Shown in pieces: positions 12,189 through 22,727 of a DNA stretch of 64,000 nucleotides; within the stretch, counting starts at the first letter, position 1; the number at the start of each line of letters is the position of its first letter. This stretch comes from Zygnema cylindricum (lineage: Eukaryota > Streptophyta > Zygnematophyceae > Zygnematales > Zygnemataceae): NCBI GenBank assembly GCA_037447655.1, contig JBBHKE010001846.1, positions 314,179 to 378,178 of the forward strand, written 5' to 3'. The notes beneath the pieces are model-generated. The model saw only the letters and a program-made list of their open reading frames with translations. It did no database searches and was not told where the DNA came from. Position numbers and translations under genes: made by a program.

Positions 12189-13945
12189 GAGGAAGCAATT
12201 TTGTAGGAAGCCAGAAGTTGCAGTACTTTTGCTCAAACACCCATTGATGTAGGGAAATTTATCTACTCTGGGGAAAATATCTCCTCTGAGCACATAATCT
12301 CTTCCTCTTTTTTTTTTTTTTGCTGTTTACGCGCTTGGAGAGCTAGTTTACTACATTTTGTTTTTCGATGGTTAGGATGGCACAAGCTGGCAAACTCCAG
12401 TTTCTTGTCTGTCAGTTATTTTGTTCCGAGGTTGTCATAAAAGTAGGAGGGTTCGGAATCAAGTTTGAAACCAAGGTCCAATGTTGTATCATGGCGATTT
12501 TTCATAATACAAAGGAGCTGATGTTATGTTGATGTATGTGGTGCAACCAGTAAATTAATCTAGAAAAATTAACAACAAAGTTTTATGTTTGACTGACTGT
12601 ACCTTCGAATAAGAATCTTTTCTTTACTTTGCAGGTCCTGCGATGGAGCTGGACTATGTTGCTTTATAGCTCTTATGATACTGTATTTGCAAAAATTTGT
12701 AGAAAGCTAATGTCCATAGCAACTAAGCGTTTTAAAGTAACCTTTCTCTTGACACACTTCTTTGTGCACCAACCTTCTGGAAGTCTGGATTTTTATCCTT
12801 TTTGTAACAAATGAAGTCATTCGGTTGTGTTTTCTAGTAAAAAGTTGTCATGAAATAGAAAGGGATCAGTTGTAACATAAATCTATATGTGAAAGCAGAT
12901 CTTGTATTGATTTCGTTGCGCACCTTCAATTGAGCTTCATCGTGATTATGTCAATGTTACTGCCTATCAATAAATCAGAACACATTCGACGAGGCCAAGC
13001 TACAGTGTGTATAATTATTAGGGTTAGACTACACTTGTGCCCCTATATTTTAGCCCTTGAACCTAGAATACCCTACTAACTGTTTTTTTCTTAACACCAA
13101 TTCGTTAAATGGTTCAAAAGCAGCCACGCTGTTCGAAAAGGAATTAGAATTAATAATACTAATGTAAACCCCACACAAATAATTTCTTTGCCACGAATAC
13201 AATCCATGGTGTATTACAGTGTTGGTTTTGATAGAGGTTTTGAGTCTATGGGATGAATGAAAGTTGACAAAACAGGTTGCATTTATGAAGTCACTATCGT
13301 TGTGGGATCCTAAACACGAAAACTTTTAGCTTGTGCAATAAATCAATGATGGAGAACAGATCTGACGTCTCAAAGTAAGGATGACAGCAGAAGGAACATA
13401 AAGTTGTCGACAAGTAAAAGACATCACAACAGTTAATAAGATAAAATGGTAGCACTTTAGACTGCCCAGGCATTCCCTTGTTAAAAGTCGCAAAATCTCC
13501 TGTAGAAATCGCCCACTTGCAAGAGTAGACATCTAGAGGACAACTGCTACACACTATTCATGAACATTTTGTTTGCTACCAATACTTAGACAAGTTTGAT
13601 GCTCTATAGATTAATACCTGGCTGCTATTGCCAAAACAGTGCACATATAATAACGGATACATGCTATCAAATAAAGTTCGAGTTACTTAAGTGACATCCA
13701 ACAAAAAAAAGTCACCAAACATATGAATAGTACAGACACCACGAATAGAAACTCTTTCACTTTTCCACAGTTAATAAATTTTGAGGAGAACTGAATTGGT
13801 GAGCTTAGTTCTACTTGTGTCTCTTTGTCAATATCCAATCACACAAGTTGCAATTCAAAAACAATGCCTTTAATCACACACAAAATCCATAAATTACTTC
13901 AATCTACCAACATACAGAAATCCACCTTGGGTTGATTGCCAGTTG
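12189..13945. other. Convergent spacer of DAP3 and mTERF
   Basis: It should hold both 3' untranslated regions. Short open frames around 12629-12814 and 13294-13554 have no supporting domain or composition. No repeat or RNA gene was recognised. Confidence 0.6.
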
Positions 13946-15478
13946 TCATAATTCAATTGCCTTTTGAATCTGCATTGCAGCAACCGGTGTTGACGGGACT
14001 TGCTTGTCAGCTTTTGTGGTTCGAAATCTATCATAAAAAAAATCATCAGACGGATGAAGCATAGACGGAAGGCTAATTCTTGGGACCTGATTCTGACATA
14101 AATACTGAAACCTAGGTCTAATTCTGAATTCAAGACTTGATCCAAAATACTGCGGGTAATTCTCTAACTCTTTGACACTTCTTTTCATCACATTTGTTAA
14201 ATAATCCACCTTGGGTTTTACATTATCCTCAATACTGTACAGCAAAAAGGGTGGAAACCTCGAAATCATCGACCGTACACCATGTTCTGATATTCCTAAA
14301 CTTTTCAGATAGTCCAAATGAGGCAACATCCTTTCTTTGATACTGAAACCAAGTAATCCAGGATTGTTATACACAGTCTTTCCTATATCCCTGATTCCTA
14401 AAGACTTTAGAAACTCCAAATTTTCACGCAACTGTTTTTCGCTTCGTGTCAACAGTTTAGGATAGCGGTAAAAGATCTTCCCGAGTTTCCATTTAGGCAA
14501 CTTCACTTCTTCCATCATAAATAGGGCAACAGGCAATAACTCTGTTTGGACATTTAATCCAAAAATTTCGGGACAAGAAGACAAAACTTTCCCTATGTGT
14601 TCACTTTTCACGCATCGCGCCTCCAAAAACTTAACTTTTGCCTTAAGATTCGCGAGAGAAAAAGTCAGAACTTTCGGATACGAATGAAGGACTCTCTCAA
14701 CATCCACTCCTACAGTCGCCAGATAAACAACTCTCTCGCTGATAGGCTCCATGGTTTTTGTTTGACTTTCCTCTGTTACCACCTCCACCTTTTTGTTGTT
14801 CTTCCCTCGACTCCCTTCCAGATAAAACCTCCAAGCCTCTGTCTCCCTCTCGTACGGACTTTGCGAGGAGGAGGAGATTCCGTACGATAAACTGGAGCCA
14901 TATATCTGCTGATAATCCAATAATGCCGACCATGGATGATGATTATCCTCCTCTTCGTCGTCCTCCTCCTCTCTCTCCTCAATTTGAAGAGAAGGACGAG
15001 AGACTGGAGAACGAGCGACAAACAGACTCCCGACGCCTTCTTCCTCGACAGTCAAAATTCTGGCATTGTTGTTCCTGCCTTTGTCTTTTTGTCTCTCATT
15101 CTCAAAAATTTCTTTTGAGTCTGCTATAATTTCTCTACTTTGCTCACAAAACTCTAAAACGTCCTTTCCACCTGCATTTATGTCAAGTCTACTATCTTCA
15201 TGGGATCCTTCCTCCTCTCTCCCTCCTTCCTCTTTCTCCTCCTTATCAGTAACGTTCTCTCGCTCTTCCTCGTGCTGAAACCCTAAACATTCCCCATTCT
15301 CTCTCCAAGTACCTGTCAGATGCGCGGAAACCCTAAAAATGTTTTCTTTCTGATCACAGTTGTAGCCATTCCATAGAATACAACTGCGGAGACGTACGTT
15401 TCGAACTTTATAAAAACTGGATCTAGCAAGAGAGTAAGGCACGTGGGGAAGGAGTGAGGAAGACGACAGAGAAGCCAT
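13946..15478 (-). CDS. mTERF-family organelle protein
   Basis: Single-exon frame of 510 residues from the preferred ATG at 15478 (MASLSSSSLLPH...). An in-frame ATG at 15628 would add 50 residues. The Ser/Arg-rich start fits an organelle transit peptide, and a Glu-rich acidic linker follows. The C-terminal half holds about six mTERF helical repeats, each with the typical Pro in the third helix: HSYPKVLTFS, SSCPEIFGLN, YRYPKLLTRS, YNNPGLLGFS, SRFPPFLLYS and ENYPQYFGSS. It ends with the common plant pattern RIRPRFQYL. Members bind organelle nucleic acids and act in transcription termination, splicing or ribosome assembly; which role applies here cannot be read from sequence. Convergent with DAP3. 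Confidence 0.9.
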   Translation of the reverse strand: MASLSSSSLLPHVPYSLARSSFYKVRNVRLRSCILWNGYNCDQKENIFRVSAHLTGTWRENGECLGFQHEEERENVTDKEEKEEGGREEEGSHEDSRLDINAGGKDVLEFCEQSREIIADSKEIFENERQKDKGRNNNARILTVEEEGVGSLFVARSPVSRPSLQIEEREEEDDEEEDNHHPWSALLDYQQIYGSSLSYGISSSSQSPYERETEAWRFYLEGSRGKNNKKVEVVTEESQTKTMEPISERVVYLATVGVDVERVLHSYPKVLTFSLANLKAKVKFLEARCVKSEHIGKVLSSCPEIFGLNVQTELLPVALFMMEEVKLPKWKLGKIFYRYPKLLTRSEKQLRENLEFLKSLGIRDIGKTVYNNPGLLGFSIKERMLPHLDYLKSLGISEHGVRSMISRFPPFLLYSIEDNVKPKVDYLTNVMKRSVKELENYPQYFGSSLEFRIRPRFQYLCQNQVPRISLPSMLHPSDDFFYDRFRTTKADKQVPSTPVAAMQIQKAIEL

Positions 15479-15851
15479 TTGACGCAGGGAGGGACTGGCT
15501 CGTCTTCTCTGGCATTCTGGGATTTGGAAGATAGAAAAATTGCCAGAGTGGACAGTCAATGGAATTGATAAAGTTTGGGATAAAGCTGAAAGGTGCAAAA
15601 TATTATATTTTGTGAAAAACGTGTGCACGTTATATTATGTGAAAATAGTGCGAAAATGTTATTTTGTTATAATTTTATATACAGGTCAAAATGGCGATTT
15701 TTGATACAGGTCAAAGCTCACGATTTGCTCTACGATATTGGATACGAAAGATTTGTGACCAAAAGTGACGCTTACGTATAGTATCGAGAGTCGCTTACGT
15801 CAAGTATCGAGAAGCTCGATACTTTCGATATCAACCGGAACAACGTTAATT

Positions 15852-16023
15852 CAGAGGTCGCAAACGGTCAACCGAAACCGTGACCGACCGTTAACCGACC
15901 GCCCGCGCCAGATCCAGAACGGATTCGGTTGCCAAATTTTGGGGGTCGGGCGGTTACGGTCGGTTGATTCACCAGGAAAAAAAAAACGGTCGGTTACGGT
16001 CGGTCAACCAAAAAAAAAAAAAT
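15852..16023 (+). repeat. Poly-A-linked dispersed repeat, copy 1
   Basis: Begins AGAGGTCGCAAACGGTCAAC, contains ACCGACCGTTAACCGACCG and GGTCGGTTGATTCACC, and ends in A-rich stretches. Copies occur at 22543-22709 in the same orientation and at 58643-58778 inverted. The direct copies flank the Crypton-like gene. Homology between this copy and the 58-kb copy continues into the start of the adjacent minisatellite (CAAATCTGACAC region). No protein-coding capacity; family unknown. Confidence 0.85.
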
Positions 16024-16107
16024 GAAAATTTTGTACTGTCCCTGTAGTCCAACATTCTTGTACTTTGTACACATTGGGCATCGTGGAATTACGTGACATC
16101 ATGATTA

Positions 16108-16427
16108 GCGTCGCAAATCTGACACGGTACTGTAGTAAGCTATTTATTTCGCAAATCAAAGGGAACGCGACAAAGCGTCGCAAAACTGACACGGTAGTAC
16201 ACTATTTATTTCGAAAATCTTAGGGAACGCGACAAAGCGTCGCAAATCTAACACGGTAGTACAATATTCATTTCGCAAATCTTAGGCAACGTGACAAAGC
16301 GTCGCAAATCTGATACATTAGTACACTATTTATTTTGTAAATCTTAGAGAACGCGACAAAGCGTCGCAAATCTTACACGGTTAGTAACACTATTCTTTTC
16401 GCAAATCTTAGGGAAGGCGACAAATCG
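16108..16427. repeat. 62-bp minisatellite, five units
   Basis: Five head-to-tail units beginning GCGTCGCAAATCT at 16108, 16175, 16237, 16299 and 16361. Three are exactly 62 bases long and the two outer ones slightly longer. A single related unit occurs inverted near 58230, where it accompanies the third copy of the dispersed repeat. Confidence 0.92.
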
Positions 16428-16429
16428 TA

Positions 16430-17243
16430 ATTATTGGCTTATTCCGTCGTACATTGATTAATTTTGTACTTTTTCGGTTACGGGCGGGCACGGTAAAATA
16501 ATGAAATATCCGATTAAATATTAGACAAAACGCACGTATAAAAAAAAAACCAAATAAAGGATGCGAATGGTTAGTCGTTGCTTCTATTTTGTTTTGTAGT
16601 TTCACAAAACGAACAATATAACAAATTTTACCCCCGCGATCGATGTTATTGTTTTTCTATCTTACAATGTTTCAAGCGTATTAAGTTTGATAAACACAAC
16701 GACTACATTTTTCATCGACCATTTTAGATAAAGTATATTTGTTTTGTGTTAAGTTATAGTTTGTTATATAAACAAAAAAACATTAACCAAAACTTTTTAA
16801 CCAAAACTTTTTAATCTAACGTAATTGTCGATAAAAATAATGAAAATAAAATCATATACAAATAGAATTGGTGTCTGTACGCGATATCCAACTTGATGAT
16901 AAAAACACATTAGACAACAAATATTGTGAATACTAATTAATATGGAAATTTTGTGAAATATAATACAAAAAACATTAACTTCGACAACATTAAAGGTTAC
17001 ACGTCTTTTTTTATCAAATAAAAAAAAAGGTTATGCAATTTTAGGGTTCGTACAAAATAAAATAAAAAAAACAAATGAAATATAAACATACAATGGGCCT
17101 AAAATAATAAAACTATAAGCAAACGCATTACGGGAGTTTGAATTTCTAAAAAAATCAGCTTAAATAAAATTATATGTTTCTACAAAGTTTCAAAAGCTAA
17201 AAAAAACACATTTATAACAAATGCCCCAAAAGTCCCGCAAACT
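16430..17243. other. AT-rich flank of the Crypton-like gene
   Basis: Very AT-rich with no supported open frame. It may be the 3' non-coding end of the transposon, but I could not define a terminus. Confidence 0.4.
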
Positions 17244-20200
17244 TCAATTGAGTTGTTTTTTGTTTTCGGTCGCTAATCTTCTTGATATATCGCGCAGACT
17301 CCATTTGTTCGCGAATTGACGATCGTGTAATGTGTCTAATGTCGTACTCAATGATACTTTATTCACTTCTGATATTCTTTTAACTTCTTCCAAGATGACG
17401 TTCCAATTATAAAACTTCCGAGATTCTCCTTTCCTCCAACTAGTTCCATTTTTTTCCAATTTCGTGATGGAAGGGAGTCCACCTATACCATCATGATATG
17501 CTTCCCACACATCTTTTACCGTGTGTAGTCGAGCCCCAATTTGTGTCATAAAAAGAACTTCATTTGAGTTTTCTTTTGATGGAACAGGAGGTGCAAATTC
17601 TTCAGTTGTTCTTGCTGTGTCTACATGGGTTTCATCTCAATCGCCTTCAGTTTGAAGAAGATTATGTTCAAGAGTCCCGATTCCCATGGACGATTCACCT
17701 TTTGATGGTCTGTTTTGATTTGGTCTATTGTGATTTTGAAAGGGTTGTCTTTCATACAACGTCTCTCCGTGACCTTTCATCATTTGCATAATATGGGTTA
17801 GTTTCTCTTCTATGTTACACATTTTCTCTCTCAAGTTCTCATCTATATGACACATTTTGTCTTCCAAACTCGAAAATGTCTCTTTTACAAAACACATTTT
17901 TTCGGCAATAAAATCATTTTTTCTTCCACAAGTTTGACTCCACATAAATAACGAATCAACTGATTTTCCCACCTGTGAGATAGTGATCGGCACATTCGCT
18001 TCGGCATCTGCAATTGAAGCCCACATGTGTGATGCTTCAAAACAGGTTTTTTTGACTTCGTCTTTGAACGACGACCATAAATGAGATTGGAACAGTTTGT
18101 GTTTGAAGATGGGAAGATCAAGAAATAAATCACGGAAAAAAACATGATATTGTAAAAACACAGTTTTTAGCCATAACATAGTTTGAAGAATATTATAGGC
18201 GCTTAAACCCCGTTCAGATTTTGGAGCTTGAGCATTTTCTGCACAAAAAAACATTTGTATGTTTTTAATAGAAGAATAATTCATTAGATATAAAACAAAA
18301 AAAAAAATATGACGGAGAGAGAAAAAAAAAAGAAAAAAAAAAGAGAGAGGGAAAGAGAAAAAAAAAAGTAGAGGAAAAACAAATTATCCAAAAATATATA
18401 TGAAAAACAACTTAAAAACAGGAAAAACAATTGAAACCATAGAAAAAAAAAAAAAAAAAATAAAAAAAAAAAATGAAAAAAAAAAAAAAAGAAAAAAATT
18501 AAAAAAAAAAACAAACAAAAAAAAAGTCAAAAAATAGAACAAAAACCAATATATATAACAAAAAAATAAAATAACATAAATAAAATGTGACGAACCTAAA
18601 ACACAAAATATTGCTTAACACAAAATTTAATGATATAAATGGTGAGAGTTGTTTTAAACATACCGCTGGCAGCTCAGCATATGCCGTTTCGACCCACGGC
18701 CAAAACATAACACAAAGAGTAGTACGCGGTTTCACTCTGGAACGAGGTATAAAATATTTTCTGGTGTTGTTTTTGTGGCCGGAAGCTTGAAGTAGAATGT
18801 CCGTCGGAAAATCCGTGACATACGAATACGAAAAATGGTCATACGTCTAACGCCCCATCATTTTGATGGCTTCTCGATTAGCACTTAAATATTTACCATT
18901 TAAAAAAATCAAATTTGGAAAATAAGAACATACATAACAAAACTTGATTATTTAAAATAAATGCATGATAAAAATCAAATGATAAGTTTACAAAAACGCA
19001 CCCTTCGTTGCCAACATTGTCGCTCCTTAACCACGTCTAGCATGGATTTTATGTGATAAGGAAATATTTTTGGTTTTGAATGTTTTTTTTATGTACTGAA
19101 ACTGTGTATTATAATAGAGAGGCTGCATGAACGATGTTTATTTTCCTTCTTCATCTTTCGCTAAAACTCTCCCTTCCGTGAAGGGTTCCCCATACCAAGT
19201 TTGTTTCGTCGTAAATTTAGGAACTGCGTTTTTATTTGTAGCTAATTCCCACCTCCAAAAAAACTTTTGGGCCACAGCACCTACCGGACAAATAAAAAAG
19301 TCCAAATGGCGCATGCATCCGATAAATTCTGCACGACCATTCTGCGGATAAAAAATACCATAAAAAAAACCCTAAAAAATTAGTAAAATTTGTTTTAGGG
19401 TTATGTACGAAATATTAAAAAAATACACAATTTCGTTAAAGCTCATGTTTTTAAAGATTACTTACTGTATTAGTTTTCCTATTTCTTATAACCATCGCCA
19501 AAACATAACCCTTGTCCGGCCCAAGATAAGGAAGATTATACGAAAAAACATTCGCTAACTGAGCATTTATGGAATCATCGCCACGACTGAGACACGCGTG
19601 GTTCATAATAAATTGACTTCTACAAAAAACAAAAACAAACATCAAAGAGACAAAAAATGACAATGTTACCAAAATAGTGAAAGCTTCCTTCGACAAAAAT
19701 GCATATTTATTCCCAAAAACCAAAAATTGCATCACAAAAAAAATAAAAAAAATAACACAAACAGAAAAAATGACAATGTTACAAATATAATGGAACCTTT
19801 TAAATGAATGTATTACTATTCTCAAAAAAACAAAAATTGCACATATCTTTTGTCCCCATTTAAAAGAAACACACCCAATAAAATAAATTGTAAAGTAAAA
19901 AACAACATAAATCAAAAACATGGAATACAATATTTCGTATTTTTATCGATACATACCTCACTTGAATGCTGGTGTACGGTTCTATCCCCAATTTTTTTTC
20001 TTTGTGCTTTCTTTCGGCCAACTCCAACCAAAATGTTAAAAAACCTTTGTAATATTCGAGAGAATAGGCTTCTCGTATGCCTTCCTGGCGGTCTTCATGG
20101 TTATTTTTTAAAAAATTTGATGTATTATTTTTAGATTCTTGTAAAAGTTTTTGGATAATATTGTTGTCTCCAAGGCTTTCACCACCCCTTCATTTTATGG

Positions 20201-20576
20201 CTAATTACGTTTTATATGAGTCTTGGAGTCCTTTCACCCATTGTATGAGTGTGGTATAACTTTTATCTTTGTTGTTTTCTAATAGTCCAATAACCCCATC
20301 GGGTGTAATAGCTACATTGGGGTGCCCTTGTGCCTCCCAAAAATTTGCATACCGATTTAAACCAACTCGATAAGCGGATTCAGTGTTTGGATTACGCTTT
20401 TTCAATGTATCTTTGATGATCCGTGCTCTATCTGATTAAGTATATTGTGGGGGGTTTTGTATTCCTACATCGTTATCGTCATCTTCTAAATGAACAGTTT
20501 TTTGACAGTTTCCAAATGTAAGCCCTGATACAATACCAGGTAAAATTTGGAAAATTCCTTTACGCCAAGAAAACAT
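17244..20576 (-). pseudogene. Crypton-like tyrosine recombinase with GCR1_C domain
   Basis: Remnant of a Crypton-type DNA transposon protein. Proposed minus-strand parts: 20576-19957, 19619-19466, 19341 to about 18664 (a further intron near 18.9-19.0 kb) and 18238-17244. In order: SAM-like core-binding segment (TESAYRVGLNRYANFW); FWLELAERK...EPYTSIQV; ACLSRGDD with the first catalytic Arg; RNRKTNTNGRAEFIGCMRHL; CPVGAVAQKFFWRW; the HxxR box in KIHARRG; MMGR then SYVTDFP with the likely Tyr nucleophile; a helical LWLKTVFLQ segment; a coiled-coil linker; and a C-terminal VKDVWEAYHDGIGG to GTSWRKGESRKFYN block typical of GCR1_C. In-frame stops at 20436, 20205, about 20190, 19138, 19027, 18847 and 17637 inactivate it. 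Two other splice junctions fit GT-AG and phase; those around exon E do not keep phase cleanly. Confidence 0.8.
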
Positions 20577-20752
20577 TGAAAAGAAAAATTTTATGAAGAA
20601 GAAAAAAAAATAAACACAATATAACCAAAACAATAAGAAAAACCTTTAAAAGGTTTAATTTAAAAGAAAAGAGTTGAAAGAAAACAAGTAAATGAATAAA
20701 AGAAGATGAAATAAAAACAAGAAAATAAATACAAAAATAGAAATACAAAACT

Positions 20753-20845
20753 GTAGGATTTAAGGTTAGGCTGCACGATTTAGGGTTAGGTTGTAGGATT
20801 TAGGGTTAGGTTGTAGTATTTAAGAATAAGCTGTAAAATTTAGCT
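20753..20845. repeat. Interstitial telomere-like tandem repeat
   Basis: Four degenerate units of about 20 bases resembling TGTAGGATTTAGGGTTAGGT. Each good unit contains the plant telomere heptamer TTTAGGG followed by TTAGG. The period does not match a true telomere, so it is an interstitial relic or chance minisatellite. Confidence 0.7.
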
Positions 20846-20849
20846 GTAG

Positions 20850-22127
20850 GTTTTAACACTAAATACGTTAAAACGTAATTCGAAACCTATGGTTAAAACG
20901 TATGTAATAATTGAATTAACGTACGTCCATATTTACTTACGTCTCAAAACAATACAATTTGAAACGTAATCATTTGCGATACATATTGAAACAAAATTAG
21001 TTCACATTTGAGCGTACGAAATTCGCGCGGAGGGTTAATGTACATTAGAGAGTACGGAGCGTACGGAATTGGCGCGGAGAGGTATTATACATTGAATAGT
21101 ACGTAATTCAACATTACCACATACGGACATCCGCGAGTAGAGTTAATCTACATTGAAAAGTACGAAATTTCACTTTCGACCGTACGAAAATCGATAAATA
21201 ACGTCACATTTTGGAGTAAGCAAATCGTACACGCGGATTTGACTTGTACTTTAGAAATCTAAATATACTTCTCCGCTTTCAAAATACCTTCTCCTCTTTT
21301 CAAAATACTACTCCAATAATGACCGTAAGATATTTTTATACTCTCCGCGTATGATCCGCATTTCACGTAGTGTACTAAAAAAAATTTCGCCTGCGGCGCC
21401 AAACTACAACAATATGACTGTACTTCTTTTTTTGACTGTACTTTTTTTTGTTGTTTTTCAAAGTCATACGTGAAGTGTTATCACGTAACGCGCGGCTAAT
21501 TTTTTATTTTGTTTTAAATGCTAAAGGTTTAAGTGTTCTCACGTGACGCACAACTCAATTGTTCGACGGATTAAATGGTAGTGCTTAAAGTAAGAACGCT
21601 GATTATAATATGGAGATATTTTGAGTCGCGAACGCGATTTACATGTTCTCATACGACGCGCGTGACACTATTTGTGGCGAATGCTCTATATGAGAACGCT
21701 TTGAGTAAGAACACTTTTTTTTTTCATGTCCATCACACCTTATCCGCGAGGAGATTATTAAAAAAAAAATCTCCACGCTTCGCGCGATAATTTTATGTCT
21801 TTATCAATAACTGGGAGGGATTTACATTGCCCGGGCAAAATCCTCCTCGAAGGTCTCCGCCGCCCGCCAAATAGGACCTCCCCCCAATGTCTAATACCAC
21901 TACAATTTCCATATCCCACCCAGCAATCTATCTCAATTCTCAAACCACACTCACATGTATGAATTTGAGGGTACACGACGATATAATTTTTGACAAACCC
22001 CCAAAGCAGTCAAAAAAGTAGCATAGGTACAATTTCCCAGTTGTCTAACAAGGTTGCCACCATTAAATCCAAATTGCATTACACCGTGAATCGTTATTAG
22101 TGCTAATGTTTTTTTCAACCTTTAAAT
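20850..22127. other. Non-coding spacer rich in GTACG motifs
   Basis: No supported gene. Around 21020-21170 there are three diverged units sharing GCGGAG, a TTAATNTACATT core and GTACG spaced about 60-70 bases apart. Otherwise unremarkable AT-rich DNA. Confidence 0.5.
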
Positions 22128-22250
22128 ATCTTTTCTCCGTACACAAATGCCGGTTCTTAGATTTGACGGTCGCCATTAGAAGGTAAGATTCTCAACCTCC
22201 AATTGGCGGTCCGTTATTGAAAATCGGACAAGTGTGTACGGAGAAAAGAT
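22128..22250. mobile_element. Small foldback element
   Basis: The outer 18 bases ATCTTTTCTCCGTACACA are repeated inverted at the right end. Complementarity continues imperfectly inward for about 55 bases on each side, leaving a very short centre. The whole 123-bp unit can fold into one hairpin, like a minimal MITE. No clear target duplication. Confidence 0.75.
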
Positions 22251-22542
22251 GTTTTAAGTGAACAAACATGGACAATCCCCAAGGACAAACATTAAATTTA
22301 AATTTAAATTTAAATCCTCAAGGACAATCAACAGTGCAGATTGAAAGCTTCAAAAACTCATAGAAAAACAAATATAGATCTATACGAGCATAAAAAATAT
22401 AGTGTTCTTCGGGTAATCTCATATAGCTATATATACGATATACATATATATACAAAAATATCGAGGGCGAGGGGAGCGATATATATCCGATATATTGACT
22501 CACAAAAAATTTCGCACTATATGAGGTGGGGAGCTAGGTCAC

Positions 22543-22709
22543 AGGTCGCAAACAGTAAACCGAAACAGTGACCGACCGTTAACCGACCGCCCCCGCCGGA
22601 TCCGGTTGCCAAATATTGGGGGCCGGTAGGTTGCGGTCAGTTGATTCACAAAAAAAAAAAAATGGTCAGTTATTATCTATTATCCAAAAAACAAAAAAAA
22701 AAAAAAAAA
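22543..22709 (+). repeat. Poly-A-linked dispersed repeat, copy 2
   Basis: Same order of blocks as copy 1: GGTCGCAAACAGTAAACC, GACCGTTAACCGACCG, GGTTGCCAAAT and GTTGATTCAC, then A runs and TTGTACTGTCT. The copy is cut off at 22727 by the 5' LTR of a copia element, so the repeat was here first. Confidence 0.85.
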
Positions 22710-22727
22710 TTGTACTGTCTATACCAT

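Noticed and set aside
14597-15278. Several plus-strand frames of 60-120 codons.
   Set aside because: All are antisense to the single-exon mTERF gene, whose repeats are clear on the minus strand.
18284-18600. A minus-strand frame rich in Phe at 18284-18514, possibly a membrane protein.
   Set aside because: It translates runs of A in an AT-rich intron of the recombinase pseudogene.
20753-20845. A real telomere or chromosome end.
   Set aside because: The units are imperfect, only about four, of the wrong period, and are flanked by ordinary sequence on both sides.
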